Shown here in pieces: positions 32,471 to 41,820 of a stretch of DNA of 64,000 nucleotides (positions within the stretch are counted from its first letter, which is position 1; each line of letters starts with the position of its first letter). Under the pieces are notes generated by a model. It was not told where the DNA came from, made no database searches, and saw only the letters and a list, made by a program, of their open reading frames with translations. Origin of the DNA: Raoultibacter massiliensis (GTDB lineage: Bacteria > Actinomycetota > Coriobacteriia > Coriobacteriales > Eggerthellaceae). The translations under genes were made by a program, and so were the position numbers. The stretch is taken from the NCBI RefSeq assembly GCF_900199545.1, contig NZ_LT962671.1, positions 657,961 through 721,960 on the forward strand, written 5' to 3'.

Positions 32471-34507
32471 CTAGATGCGCTCTTCGAGGTCGATCTGCAT
32501 GAGGTAGACGTTTTCGCGCAGGCGTTTCGCCGCGAGACGGCTCAAGCGCCCGGCGTCGTACATCGATTGGATTTGCTCGAGTTCGAGCTTGAGTCCGGTT
32601 TGCTCGACGGCCGCCGCATCCGAAACGCGCTTCGTGATGGCGGTCACGCTCGGACGCGAGGCGCGCAGGGCGGCAAGCGTGCGCTGGTACTCGAGTATGA
32701 GCTCGCTGACGTCTTCCGTGGGCGCTTCGGGGCTTGCCATCTCCTCGCGCAGCTTGGTGACGGCGTGGTTGCCTGTGGCGATTTGCAGGCTTCTGAGTTC
32801 CTCGGCGTTTTGGGACGAGGTCTTCCCGGGAAGTGCATGGGTGATGCGCTGCCAGATGGCACGGGAGAACAGGCCGAATCGGCGAATCGCGTTTCTTCTT
32901 ACCCAGCTGTACTCATGGTGATGCTTGATGAGGTTCTGCACGTAGGCCAGGTGGTTCATGTGTTGGTAGCCGATAACGGGGTCGATATCGTTTCGGTCGA
33001 TGAGCTCCAAGGTGTAATCTTGCTCCCAGCGCAGCGCTTTGATGCGCAATTCCTTGTTCGGTTCGATTTCTATATCGTTGGTGTCCTTGATGCGGTTGAT
33101 CCGATCGTTGTACGATCGGATGATTTTTTGGGTTGCGCGTCTGTTCTCGGGCGTTTGCTTGGAGGTGAGCTCCTCGATGACCGCGCGGTATATGTCTATG
33201 ACGGCATTCGCCTCGTCTTCATCGAGGATGGCGGTTCCTTTCGTTTTATCGGCTTTCGGGGCGATGAGCGGAACGATGAACGTGGCGATGAGCAGCGTGC
33301 ATATGATAACGCCCGATGCGAGAAAGATGATGTTGGATCGATGGGGGAATGCGTTTCCGAGATCTCCGATTTGCGCAGGTATCGTCATGACGAGCGAGAG
33401 GGTGATGGCACCGCGTGCGCCCGAAAGCGTCATGATGAGCAGCTCGCGGAAATTGAGCTTCCCAAGCGTTTGCCGGGAAAGCTTTCGCTTGCTTTCAAGC
33501 AGGTTCATGCAGACGAGCCAGATGAATCTCAGGAGATGGAGCGCGACCGTTATGAGGAGGATCCAGACGATCAGTTCCTGGTTGCTCGGAACGGGGTTGT
33601 TCCAGGCGTTGCGCATTTGGTCGGGAAGCTGTGCGCCCAACAACACGAACACCACGCCGTTCAGCGTAAACGAAAGGACTTTCCATACGCTGCTTGAAAC
33701 GATGTTGAGTCGGGATACCTGGGGATCCATTGTCCGGGGCGAGATGATGCCGATGAGGCCTGCGGCCACGACGGCGAGGATGCCGCTCGTTCCGAACTCG
33801 TTGGCTACGAGGTAGACGATGAACGGCGTGAACACTTCGAAGAGCACGTGAAACGTCGTGTTCTCGAGGCCGAGGGAGCGGACCCTGCGGATGATGAAGT
33901 TTGCGAGATATCCCAGCACGATGCCGATGAGGATGCCGCCGAAAAAGCTGAAGAGGAAGCTGACCGAAGCGTCGAGCAGTGAAAACGCGCCGGTTACAAC
34001 AGCTGCCAGAGCGAACTGGAATGAGACGATGCCCGATGCGTCGTTGATGAGCGACTCCGCTTCGAGGACGTTTTTCTGCTGCCGTTTGATGTTGATGTCT
34101 TTGGAAAGCGAGGCGACGGCGACCGCGTCGGTGGGGCCGAGTGCCGCGCCGAGCGCGAATGCGGCCATAAGCGGCATCGAGGGAATGAGCCAGTGTACGT
34201 AAAAGCCGACGGCGAGCGCCGCGACAAGCACGAGGCCGATGGCGAGTGAGATGACGGGTCTGCGGTTCTTCCATAAGGCGGTTTTGTCGATGCTTTTCGA
34301 CTCGTCGTAGATGAGCGGAACGATGAACAAGACGATGAACAGGTTGGCGTCTATGTCGATCTGGATGGTCGACTCGGACAGAAGCGCGATTATCACGCCG
34401 AGGCCGATTTGGATGAGGGGCGAGGAAACTTTTGGAACAACCTGATCGATAACGGAAGATAGAAGGACAGCGGCGAGAATCAATAATCCTAACTGCACTG
34501 CTTCCAC
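32471..34507 (-). CDS. Na+/H+ antiporter, CPA1 (NhaP-like) family
   Basis: A 678-residue protein: about the first 420 residues are a CPA1 exchanger with 12 or so hydrophobic segments and the ion-binding ALGPTDAVAVAS and NDASGIVSF motifs (the conserved Asn-Asp pair). The last 250 residues are hydrophilic and helical, probably a cytoplasmic regulatory tail. It exchanges Na+ or K+ for H+ across the membrane. The start codon is GTG (34507-34505). It is convergent with argS and divergent from the lipid kinase gene. Confidence 0.92.
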   Translation of the reverse strand: MEAVQLGLLILAAVLLSSVIDQVVPKVSSPLIQIGLGVIIALLSESTIQIDIDANLFIVLFIVPLIYDESKSIDKTALWKNRRPVISLAIGLVLVAALAVGFYVHWLIPSMPLMAAFALGAALGPTDAVAVASLSKDINIKRQQKNVLEAESLINDASGIVSFQFALAAVVTGAFSLLDASVSFLFSFFGGILIGIVLGYLANFIIRRVRSLGLENTTFHVLFEVFTPFIVYLVANEFGTSGILAVVAAGLIGIISPRTMDPQVSRLNIVSSSVWKVLSFTLNGVVFVLLGAQLPDQMRNAWNNPVPSNQELIVWILLITVALHLLRFIWLVCMNLLESKRKLSRQTLGKLNFRELLIMTLSGARGAITLSLVMTIPAQIGDLGNAFPHRSNIIFLASGVIICTLLIATFIVPLIAPKADKTKGTAILDEDEANAVIDIYRAVIEELTSKQTPENRRATQKIIRSYNDRINRIKDTNDIEIEPNKELRIKALRWEQDYTLELIDRNDIDPVIGYQHMNHLAYVQNLIKHHHEYSWVRRNAIRRFGLFSRAIWQRITHALPGKTSSQNAEELRSLQIATGNHAVTKLREEMASPEAPTEDVSELILEYQRTLAALRASRPSVTAITKRVSDAAAVEQTGLKLELEQIQSMYDAGRLSRLAAKRLRENVYLMQIDLEERI

Positions 34508-34837
34508 GTGTCATTCGCTCCAATCGTTGTGCGCTTTGCGCATGCCGCGTTCGTTCAGGCGGCCGCATGCCATGCGGCCGGGATTCGACGCTCATCTGCA
34601 AAGGGAGTTGCCACTATCGATAGTATTCTACCGTAGCGGTGGGCGAATCGGCGGCGGGAAGGTGAAGTTTCGCAGAAGGATCTCACGCGCACCTGCCTGC
34701 GGGACGCTGCGGCTTTCGCCTAATCGGTCTGCGGGCATGGCTCAAAACGGGTAAAATACTGAAAGCATCGTTTCTTGGAAGCCTTCGGTCGACCGAAGGC
34801 CCTTGCGATCCGAACGGCTTCGATATCAGGAGGTTTC
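34508..34837. other. Intergenic region with a 20-base perfect palindrome
   Basis: 330 bases between divergent genes. GCCTTCGGTC at 34781-34790 is followed at once by its exact reverse complement to 34800; TAAAAT at 34751-34756 is a likely -10 for the lipid kinase, placing the palindrome in its leader. On the left, ACTATCGATAGT (34612-34623) is a smaller palindrome near a minus-strand TAGAAT. No gene is seen. Confidence 0.6.
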
Positions 34838-35749
34838 ATGGTGCACCTGGGCAAAACGTTGCTGGTGGCGAACCCTGTCTCCCAGAACGGCAATGGTGCG
34901 GTTGCCGCCCACCGTGCAGGCGAAGCGCTGCGCAGCAGGCTCGGGGAGGATCGCTTCGACCTCGTGATGACCGAGGCGCCTGCTCACGGGAAACGCATTG
35001 CCGAAGAGTCGGCCGGCTACGATACGGTCGTAGCGCTGGGGGGAGATGGGCTGATTCACGAGGTGGTGAATGGGCTCATGTCGATCGGCGAAGCGGAGCG
35101 GCCCGCTTTGGGAGTGCTTCCCATGGGATCGGGAAACGATTACGCGAGGACGCTCGGCCTGTCGTTCGACCTCGAGCGCTCTCTGAAGCAGCTCGAATCT
35201 GCGCGTCCGCGCCTTTTCGATCTCGGTTTGTGCAACGGAGAATACTTCGCCGAAACGCTTTCTTTCGGGCTTGACGCCGCCATCGCCCTCGATACGGTCG
35301 AGCGGAGGAAGCGAACGGGGAAGACGGGGACGCCGCTTTTTCTGGCAAGCGGCATCGATATGCTTCTGCATCATATCAAGGAGTATCGTTTCACCGCGAG
35401 CCTTGATGGGGGAGAGCCGTTCGAGAGCAGCATGCTGTTGTTCGCCGTTCAGGTTGGGCCGACTTACGGGGGAGGATTCAGAATCTGTCCTGAGGCGAAG
35501 ACGGATGACGCGCTGCTTGATTTATGCATAGCTCATCCGCCCCTCGGCATACCGAAGGCGGTTTTCATATTTCTTCTTGCGAAAGACGCCCACCATACGG
35601 GATTCAAGCAGCTCGAATTCAAGCGGGCGTCGATGCTCCGCATCGAGTTTGACGAACAGCCTCCGGCCCAGATAGACGGGGAACCGATTCCGTCGCTTAC
35701 CTACGATGTGTCGGTCGCCGCACATGCGTTGCGCGTGCTTGTGCCGTAA
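34838..35749 (+). CDS. Diacylglycerol/lipid kinase, YegS/DgkB family
   Basis: Phosphorylates diacylglycerol or a related lipid at the inner face of the membrane. The catalytic glycine-rich loop is GGDGLIHEVVNG, with MGSGNDYAR further on, both typical of DAGK_cat proteins; length (303) is normal. The ATG at 34838 follows AGGAGG at ideal spacing, so it is chosen over the frame's earlier ATG at 34775, which lies across the palindrome. Confidence 0.92.
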   Translation: MVHLGKTLLVANPVSQNGNGAVAAHRAGEALRSRLGEDRFDLVMTEAPAHGKRIAEESAGYDTVVALGGDGLIHEVVNGLMSIGEAERPALGVLPMGSGNDYARTLGLSFDLERSLKQLESARPRLFDLGLCNGEYFAETLSFGLDAAIALDTVERRKRTGKTGTPLFLASGIDMLLHHIKEYRFTASLDGGEPFESSMLLFAVQVGPTYGGGFRICPEAKTDDALLDLCIAHPPLGIPKAVFIFLLAKDAHHTGFKQLEFKRASMLRIEFDEQPPAQIDGEPIPSLTYDVSVAAHALRVLVP

Positions 35750-35766
35750 AACCCGTGCAGGGCGCC

Positions 35767-36309
35767 TTAGGAGGTTGCAGACTGCTCTATGGCCTGCAGG
35801 CTCGCTTTGATGTAGAGGGTGTAGGCGACGGCTGCCGTCGATGCTTTGACGAGATCTCTTTCGAAATCTCCCTGACCTGAGGACCCGGTTAAGCCGCAGG
35901 GGCTTTCGCCGGTGCCTCCGAACAGCGCTTTGACGGCGTCTTCGAACGCATCGCAGTAGTAGTCGTAGGCGATGTCCGTTTCGAAGCTGGCGATTTGCGA
36001 GGCGATGAGCTTTTCAATTTCCGCGATCGAAAACGTTTGTTTGAGCGTGCAGATGACGATGAGATAAGCTATGTGGCTGCGCGTGTATTTTTTCGAGCGA
36101 GCTGCCGCCAAGACGCCTTGCTTGACGTAGTTGTTCACCATCGACGAAGTGATGATCTTCTCGCTGTCGGGATAGAGGGGCTCGAGGGTTTCCTCGAGAT
36201 AGCCGAGCAGCTGATCCATGTACAGTTCGATGCGGGGGATTTCGCCGTACCGTGGAAGGGTGAAATCTTTGAGTTTTGCGGCGTATTGCGTGTGTGCTAC
36301 CGATGCCAT
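35767..36309 (-). CDS. DUF1836 protein
   Basis: 180 residues. The N-terminal two-thirds match the DUF1836 pattern (LPRYGEIPRIELYMDQ, then a Thr-Ser-x-Met-Val-Asn-Asn-Tyr-Val-Lys-x-Gly segment and KKYTRSHIAYLIVI). The NNYVKQG piece looks like a MerR-type DNA-binding helix, so a regulatory role is plausible but unproven. The start at 36309 lies behind AAGGAAAAG. It is divergent from the DegV gene. Confidence 0.8.
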   Translation of the reverse strand: MASVAHTQYAAKLKDFTLPRYGEIPRIELYMDQLLGYLEETLEPLYPDSEKIITSSMVNNYVKQGVLAAARSKKYTRSHIAYLIVICTLKQTFSIAEIEKLIASQIASFETDIAYDYYCDAFEDAVKALFGGTGESPCGLTGSSGQGDFERDLVKASTAAVAYTLYIKASLQAIEQSATS

Positions 36310-36384
36310 AAAGCGCTTTCCTTTTCTTTCGTGCAGACGACGAGCATACCAAGCAATCCGCATTCAGTCAATTACGAGAAACCC

Positions 36385-36413
36385 TTGACAGGTATTCGAT
36401 CAGTACGTAATCT
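36385..36413 (+). promoter_or_regulatory. Promoter of the degV gene
   Basis: Perfect TTGACA (36385-36390), 17-base spacer and TAATCT (36408-36413). It is the clearest sigma-70-type promoter in the window and lies between divergent genes. Confidence 0.75.
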
Positions 36414-36458
36414 AGTTTTAATAACCAGATCATGTAGCAATAAAAATAAGTAGGTAGG

Positions 36459-37319
36459 ATGATGAAAAATACTGAGATCGCCTTGATAATCGATTCGTGC
36501 ACGGATGTTCCTGAGGATCTCATCGAATCGTACGGCATGTACGTCGTTCCGCTGACCGTCAACTACCGCGATGGGAGCTACCTTGACAAGGTGACCATCA
36601 CGCCTCAGCAGGTGTACGATCGGTTTGCGGAGGAAATCCCCACGACTTCGACCCCGTCGCCCGCTTCGGCCAAGGAAGTGTTCGAACGGGTTGTGGCCGA
36701 CGGATTCAGCAAAGCGGTTGTCGTGACAATATCGAGCGGGCTTTCTGCGACCTACGAGCTTCTGTGCTCGACCGCCGGGGAATATCCGGAACTTGACACC
36801 GTCGTGGTGGATACCAAGAATATCGGCATGGGGGCGGGGCTCTCGGCCATACGGGCGGCGAAGCTCATCGAAGAAGGGGTCCCTTTCGAGGAAATGGCCG
36901 GGCGCATGGCTGACGTGGTCGAGAATACGAAAGTGTACTTTTGCGTCGATACCCTTGAGTATCTGCATAAAGGCGGCCGCATCGGTTTGGTCACGTTCGC
37001 CGTGGGCAGTCTCTTGGACATGCGTCCCGTCATCAGCTGCAATGAGGAAGGCGTTTACTACACCGTATCGAAGGCGCGTGGCCGCAAGCAATCTCTTCGC
37101 AAGGCGCTTTCCGTTGCCGAGAAGTTCGCGGCGGGCTTCTCCGAGTGCGCGATCGCCGTCGTGAACGGCGATGCGGTCGATGAAGCCGAAGAGGTACTTG
37201 CCAGCATGGTGGCGGAGGTGCCGAACCATTCCGCCGTCTACGATGGGCAGATCAGCCCGGTTCTCGTGGTCCATACCGGTCCCGGTCTCATTGGCATCGG
37301 GGTTCAGGGGATAGCGTAA
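36459..37319 (+). CDS. DegV-family fatty-acid-binding protein
   Basis: DegV/FakB proteins bind a fatty acid and present it to the kinase FakA for phosphorylation and lipid synthesis. The N-terminal IIDSCTDVP and the TSTPSPA loop, and later GLSATYELLCSTAGEYP, match the family; 286 residues is the normal length. AGGTAGG lies before the ATG pair at 36459/36462. No fakA is seen in this window. Confidence 0.93.
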   Translation: MMKNTEIALIIDSCTDVPEDLIESYGMYVVPLTVNYRDGSYLDKVTITPQQVYDRFAEEIPTTSTPSPASAKEVFERVVADGFSKAVVVTISSGLSATYELLCSTAGEYPELDTVVVDTKNIGMGAGLSAIRAAKLIEEGVPFEEMAGRMADVVENTKVYFCVDTLEYLHKGGRIGLVTFAVGSLLDMRPVISCNEEGVYYTVSKARGRKQSLRKALSVAEKFAAGFSECAIAVVNGDAVDEAEEVLASMVAEVPNHSAVYDGQISPVLVVHTGPGLIGIGVQGIA

Positions 37320-37439
37320 GGCAATGGATTCCGACGTCCGAACGATGGTGCCGAACGCAAAAAGCGGCAAGCGGGCAGGGCCCTCTTTCGGGCAGCCCAC
37401 GTGCGCAAACTGATTTTTTATCAGTATGGGAATTCGGTC

Positions 37440-37468
37440 TTGCGCAGGGAAGTGAAAACCCCTATACT
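37440..37468 (+). promoter_or_regulatory. Promoter of tRNA-His
   Basis: TTGCGC (37440-37445), 17-base spacer, TATACT (37463-37468). Confidence 0.7.
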
Positions 37469-37483
37469 AATCGCTTGCGCCTT

Positions 37484-37561
37484 GGTGGCTATAGTTCAGT
37501 TGGCTAGAACGCCAGATTGTGGCTCTGGAGGTCGTCGGTTCGAGTCCGATTAGCCACCCCA
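37484..37561 (+). tRNA. tRNA-His (GTG)
   Basis: Acceptor GTGGCTA pairs with TAGCCAC; a genome-encoded G at 37484 can serve as the extra 5' G that pairs with the C discriminator, as is typical for tRNA-His. Anticodon GTG at 37519-37521; CCA encoded. Confidence 0.97.
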
Positions 37562-37582
37562 GCGCGTTTTTTTGAAAACTGC

Positions 37583-37611
37583 TTGCACGTTTCCCGAGCT
37601 TGCATTACAAT
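37583..37611 (+). promoter_or_regulatory. Promoter of tRNA-Lys
   Basis: TTGCAC (37583-37588), 17-base spacer, TACAAT (37606-37611); separate from the tRNA-His promoter. Confidence 0.7.
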
Positions 37612-37646
37612 AGCTCGGCGCGATTGTGCGGTTGAAAACTTTATAA

Positions 37647-37722
37647 GGACCGTTAGCTTAGTTGGTAGAGCAGGGGACTCTTAATCCCAAGGTCGAAGGT
37701 TCGAATCCTTCACGGTCCACCA
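37647..37722 (+). tRNA. tRNA-Lys (CTT)
   Basis: Acceptor GGACCGT pairs with ACGGTCC; anticodon CTT at 37680-37682 in loop CTCTTAA; T loop TTCGAAT; CCA encoded. Confidence 0.97.
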
Positions 37723-37735
37723 TGAAAATGCATTG

Positions 37736-37764
37736 GCCGGAGACTTTCGTATCCGGCTTTTTTC
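37736..37764 (+). terminator. Terminator of tRNA-Lys
   Basis: GCCGGA and TCCGGC form the stem, followed by TTTTTTCTT. Confidence 0.8.
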
Positions 37765-37790
37765 TTATGAAGCCTATGAAAGCCTCTCTG

Positions 37791-38222
37791 TTACAGCGCA
37801 AAGGTTTTGATGTAGCCCTCATCTTCGACGATGGCATCGGTAACGCGTATGAACGCCGCGATATCCTCCTCCGAAATAAGGTTGGTGTAGCGTTGCTTGG
37901 CCGCATCCAGGTGGGCGTTCACGCGGCGCGTCAGCGCCTTGCCGTCATCGGTGAGCTCTATGCGGAGCCGCCGCCCGTCAGCGGGGTCGTGTTTGGCGTG
38001 CACGCAGCCCTGCTCTTCGAGCAGTGAAACGAGCACTCTGACGTTTTGATAGGAGCAGCGCAGATGATCGGCGAATTCGCCGAGCGTCGGAGCGCTGTCG
38101 AAAGACGAAAGCGCCGACAGCATCATAAGCTGCCGTCCCGTGTAGGGTCCGATGGAAACGCGGTTTTCTTCTTCGACGCTTTCGTGCAACTGTTCGAAGC
38201 TGCTGATAAGATTGTCGATCAT
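37791..38222 (-). CDS. MarR-family transcriptional regulator
   Basis: 143 residues with the MarR winged-helix pattern: LGEFADHLRCSYQNVRVLVSLLEEQGCV, then the wing DPADGRRLRIELTDDG with the conserved Asp-x-Arg. GGGGAAGG lies before the start at 38222; an upstream open frame adds only non-conserved sequence. No target gene is adjacent on the same strand except the 123-residue unknown protein upstream, so the regulon is unclear. Confidence 0.9.
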   Translation of the reverse strand: MIDNLISSFEQLHESVEEENRVSIGPYTGRQLMMLSALSSFDSAPTLGEFADHLRCSYQNVRVLVSLLEEQGCVHAKHDPADGRRLRIELTDDGKALTRRVNAHLDAAKQRYTNLISEEDIAAFIRVTDAIVEDEGYIKTFAL

Positions 38223-38455
38223 GCGATTGCCTTCCCCCGAAGTTGTCTTATTGTATCTCGCTACAGCGGCGGGTCGGCCAATTGTTAGTAACTGGTTACC
38301 AAAACGATGATTTCGAACTGCGGGGGCCTGCGGGTTTTGGCAGAATGCTCGAAGATCAGTTTGACTGGGCGGGATCGGCGCCGTTCGGGCGTCCGGCGCT
38401 TCGCTGCGCATCCGATCCGCCTTCGAGATTCGCGCGGCATCGGTGCGTTTCTGCG

Positions 38456-38827
38456 CTACAGGTATTTTCTCGACGGCCGTCGTTTGCGAGGCTTCTTCGG
38501 TTCGCGAAAATCGAGCTCGATCTGATCGCCGCAAAGCTCGTCCTTTTTCTTTTTGAGCTTCACTTCATCGATAACCCAGCTCACAGCTTCCTTGCCGAAG
38601 AGTTCGAGCATTTTTATACGGGCATCATGGGCGTTTTTCTTCGACGAGGCACGATGTTCGCTTTCGAATTCGAAGTAGCCTTTCGTGGGAGACTCCGTGA
38701 CGGGCGAGGTGTAGTGCGCGATATAGGTTTGGACCCCCGGCTCTTCGGGGGCAGAAACGGCAGGGGCCGTTTTCCCTCCGATGTCATCGGGCTCGAGATC
38801 GAACAGCGTGTCGATCATGTCGTCCAT
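38456..38827 (-). CDS. Hypothetical 123-residue charged protein
   Basis: I do not recognise a family. The protein is hydrophilic: an acidic N-terminus (DDMIDTLFDLEPDD), a middle with aromatic and Glu residues (KGYFEFESEH), and a very basic C-terminus (PKKPRKRRPSRKYL). No signal or membrane segment. GGAAAGGATC precedes the ATG at 38827, supporting translation. The charge split suggests nucleic-acid or protein binding, but that is only a guess. Confidence 0.6.
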   Translation of the reverse strand: MDDMIDTLFDLEPDDIGGKTAPAVSAPEEPGVQTYIAHYTSPVTESPTKGYFEFESEHRASSKKNAHDARIKMLELFGKEAVSWVIDEVKLKKKKDELCGDQIELDFREPKKPRKRRPSRKYL

Positions 38828-39041
38828 CCAGATCCTTTCCTTCTCGCGTCCTCGAGGTTGCTATTGTATCAGCAACTCGCTGGTTGCCGTCCTTTTTCCG
38901 CAAAGCTTCCGTGTGCGGTGATATGTGATTGATCTGGTGACGGTTTGGCATCCGTTGGTTGAGGCGGGCTGTTCTTGTTTCGCCCGCATGGTAAGGTATG
39001 CGCGAGAAACGAATGCAGGCACGAGAGAAAGATACCACACC

Positions 39042-39617
39042 ATGAAAAAGATCCTTATCGGCGTCGGCGCCGTCGCCTTGGTGGTGCTCGGCTTCGTCGG
39101 AGCCCAGATGTGGAACAAGGCGATGGAGCCGAGCGTATCCCTTTCGGCTACTTCGATTCAGGAGCAGCTCTCCGAATCGAGCGAGCTTACGACGTCGAAG
39201 CTCGACTACCGAGGTCTTGTCCGCTACGAGAACGGCGATATCGACTTTCTGACGAAGAAGGGCTTCACGATGGTCTACGATGCCGAGGTGCGGGCCGGCG
39301 TCGACCTGTCTCAGGCGTCGGTCGAGCTCAACGGACGGTCGATTACGGTGCAACTGCCCATGGCGGAGGTGCAGGCAATTTCCATCGATCCCGATTCGAT
39401 CGAGTTCTACGACGAGGCTTTCGCGCTGTTCAATTGGGATAACAAGCAGGATACGACCGAGGCGCTCGTGCTCGCCAAGCAGGATGCCGAGGGCAAGGTC
39501 GATCAGGTGAGCATGATCGACCAGGCGAACAACCAGGCGAAGACGGTTGTCGAGAGCCTTCTCAGGCCGTTTACGCAAGGCGAGAACGCCTATACGCTTA
39601 CGGTTGTACAGCAGTAG
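39042..39617 (+). CDS. DUF4230-type single-anchor membrane protein
   Basis: 191 residues with one N-terminal membrane helix (about 3-22, MKKILIGVGAVALVVLGFVG) and an external domain. The pattern LSESSELTTSKLDYRGLVRYENGD fits DUF4230. Function unknown. The start is placed at 39042 because the anchor begins there, though the ribosome binding site (GAGAGAAAG) is distant and weak; the frame is open 117 bases further up. Confidence 0.65.
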   Translation: MKKILIGVGAVALVVLGFVGAQMWNKAMEPSVSLSATSIQEQLSESSELTTSKLDYRGLVRYENGDIDFLTKKGFTMVYDAEVRAGVDLSQASVELNGRSITVQLPMAEVQAISIDPDSIEFYDEAFALFNWDNKQDTTEALVLAKQDAEGKVDQVSMIDQANNQAKTVVESLLRPFTQGENAYTLTVVQQ

Positions 39618-39660
39618 GAGCGAGTTTTCCTCGATGCCCCGATGCTTGTGCGGGCCTGGA

Positions 39661-39697
39661 AATCGACCCCGAGCCGAAGCCGGCATCGGGGTCGATT
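39661..39697. terminator. Probable bidirectional terminator between convergent genes
   Basis: AATCGACCCCGA (39661-39672) and TCGGGGTCGATT (39686-39697) are a perfect 12-base inverted repeat with a 13-base loop. The T run is short. It lies between two convergent genes. Confidence 0.6.
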
Positions 39698-39726
39698 TGC
39701 GGTTGCGGCCGGCGGGGGCGATTCCG

Positions 39727-41820
39727 CTACGCCGAGCGTGCGAGGCGCCGCGCGCTTGCATACGTGATAAGGAAGTAAGCTCCGTATACGATGAAGAATG
39801 CAACTGCGCACATGACGGCCATCCGGCCGATGTCGAGGTGTCCGAAAACGGCTACCACATCGGTGACGACGGCGAGTGCGCAGACCGAGTGCGCGATGGC
39901 GAGCATGAGCGGGAACGCGAAGTAGATGGCGATCTGGGCGAACAGGGAGCGGTCGATCATCCCCTCGGGCGTTCCGAGCTTGCGAAGCAGCCCGTAGCGG
40001 CGTGCGTTATCGCTTGCTTCGGAAAGCTGCTGGATGGCGAGGATGGCCGCGCACGCCATGACGAGCACGAACCCGATGTAGACGGCCAAGTAGGCGATGA
40101 CGGTGGAGAGTCCGACGCTCTGGTCGAGCACCGACTGGTGCGTGAGCGTCATCGAAAGCGGCCAGGTATCGGCGGTATCGGTGTCTTGGATGGCATCGCA
40201 GATTCGCTCGAACTCGGCTTCCGCCTCGTCTGAGACGCACTGTACGTCGAGCAGCGAATAGCCGTGCATGGCGCTTGAGGGCATGGCTTCGTCGGGGATG
40301 ACGAGCGCGCCTGTGTTCATGGGAAACGGAGTGGTCTCAAGGTAGCGGTCGTCGAACTGCGCAAGGGAAAGCGAAGCGTCGCCGATTTGAAAGGACGGGG
40401 CCGCCTTCACCAGATCGCGGTAGTAGTCGGCGAGCAGATCGGAGTCCGATATGATCGCGCAGGTGCCCTCGTCAAGTACGATGGCCGGTTTTCCCGCAAG
40501 TTCGAGCGCTCTGTTCGCCTGCGAAAGCGAAAGCAGGTAGATGGGGTAGGCGCCGTAGCCTTCGCTGATCGCTTGGCCTGCGTAGTCTTTGGCGGTTTTG
40601 CCAAGAGCGGCATCGAGGTCGTCGAATGTGATGCTGTTCTCGGCATCCACCATGAAATCGATTTGCGCAGCGCCTTCGATAAGCGAGCCGATATCGCCTT
40701 CGCCGAGTGCGTCGGCGCTTTCCTCGAGACCCCGCAGCATGTCGTAATCTTTCGATGCGGCGAATTCGCCGAAGCTGCCGAGGTCCTCGGCGAGGTAGCC
40801 GTCGTTGGCGTTGTAATAGCCGAATACCGTACGGGCCGTTGCGCTGTACGAAGTTGCCTTCTCGATGCCCGCCGTCATCGTGTTGCAGATGCCGATGCCG
40901 CCGCATACGCTTGTGATGGCAAGGAAAAGCGTGATGCAGATCACCGACATCGAAAGAAACGTCGTATTCACCTTGCTGTTGAGCTGCCGCAGGGTGAACA
41001 TGTTGAGGCCACGCAGGTAAACGGGGCGGATGATCTGGATGAGGCGAAGAAGGAACCCCGAAAGGGAATAGAAGAACAGGACCGTGCCGATGCAGACGAG
41101 CGCGGTTGCCGCCGCAAATTCAGGCGAGGGTTCGAGCAGTCCGTTTTCGATCAGCAGCTTGTAGGAGATGCCGATGATGATGCAGGAGACGATGAAGAGC
41201 ACGAGCGAGAGCGGAAGGCTGCGAAGCTTCATCACTTCGTTTCTGCTGTCCGCGTGCAAAAGGTCGATGAGCTTCGCCTTCATGATCGTGCGGGAGTTCG
41301 CCAACGCTGCAATCAGGAAGATGGCCGCGAATACGGCGAGCGTTTTCAGAGCCGCTGCCGCCGAGAAGCCGAACACGAACCCCGGCACGTCAACCGCGAA
41401 CAGCGATGCGGTGAGGTAGAGGAGCGCCTGCGAGAAAAGCGTGCCGAGCAACAGGCCGCCCGCAAGCGATGCTGCGCCGACGATAAGGGTTTCGAGCGCC
41501 GTGATTTTGATGACGTCAGACTGGCGCATGCCCAGGCACAGATACATCCCGAATTCTTTTTTCCTTCTTTTGATGAGGAAGCGGTCCGCGTAGATGACGA
41601 GGAAGGCGAGTATTGCGACGATGAACACCGAAACGCCGTTTATGACGATGCCCAAAAGCTCCATCATCTTGTTCGCAGTCCCGATAAAGCTCATCGCTTC
41701 CTGATCGGTGATGGAATTGAACGCGTAGAAAACCGCAACGCCGAGCAAAATCGTGATGAAGTACACTCCGAAGTCGCGGATGGACTTGCGGACGTTTCCG
41801 AAGGCGAGCTTAGCATGCAT
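39727..41820 (-). CDS. FtsX-type ABC permease, BceB-like
   Basis: A 697-residue permease with about ten hydrophobic segments and one large external domain (about residues 310-540) between segments, the layout of BceB/VraG proteins. These remove or sense bacitracin and antimicrobial peptides together with a two-component system. Here the ATPase gene lies directly upstream and overlaps it by 11 bases, and the two-component genes are divergent beyond that. The actual peptide recognised is unknown. Confidence 0.9.
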   Translation of the reverse strand: MHAKLAFGNVRKSIRDFGVYFITILLGVAVFYAFNSITDQEAMSFIGTANKMMELLGIVINGVSVFIVAILAFLVIYADRFLIKRRKKEFGMYLCLGMRQSDVIKITALETLIVGAASLAGGLLLGTLFSQALLYLTASLFAVDVPGFVFGFSAAAALKTLAVFAAIFLIAALANSRTIMKAKLIDLLHADSRNEVMKLRSLPLSLVLFIVSCIIIGISYKLLIENGLLEPSPEFAAATALVCIGTVLFFYSLSGFLLRLIQIIRPVYLRGLNMFTLRQLNSKVNTTFLSMSVICITLFLAITSVCGGIGICNTMTAGIEKATSYSATARTVFGYYNANDGYLAEDLGSFGEFAASKDYDMLRGLEESADALGEGDIGSLIEGAAQIDFMVDAENSITFDDLDAALGKTAKDYAGQAISEGYGAYPIYLLSLSQANRALELAGKPAIVLDEGTCAIISDSDLLADYYRDLVKAAPSFQIGDASLSLAQFDDRYLETTPFPMNTGALVIPDEAMPSSAMHGYSLLDVQCVSDEAEAEFERICDAIQDTDTADTWPLSMTLTHQSVLDQSVGLSTVIAYLAVYIGFVLVMACAAILAIQQLSEASDNARRYGLLRKLGTPEGMIDRSLFAQIAIYFAFPLMLAIAHSVCALAVVTDVVAVFGHLDIGRMAVMCAVAFFIVYGAYFLITYASARRLARSA

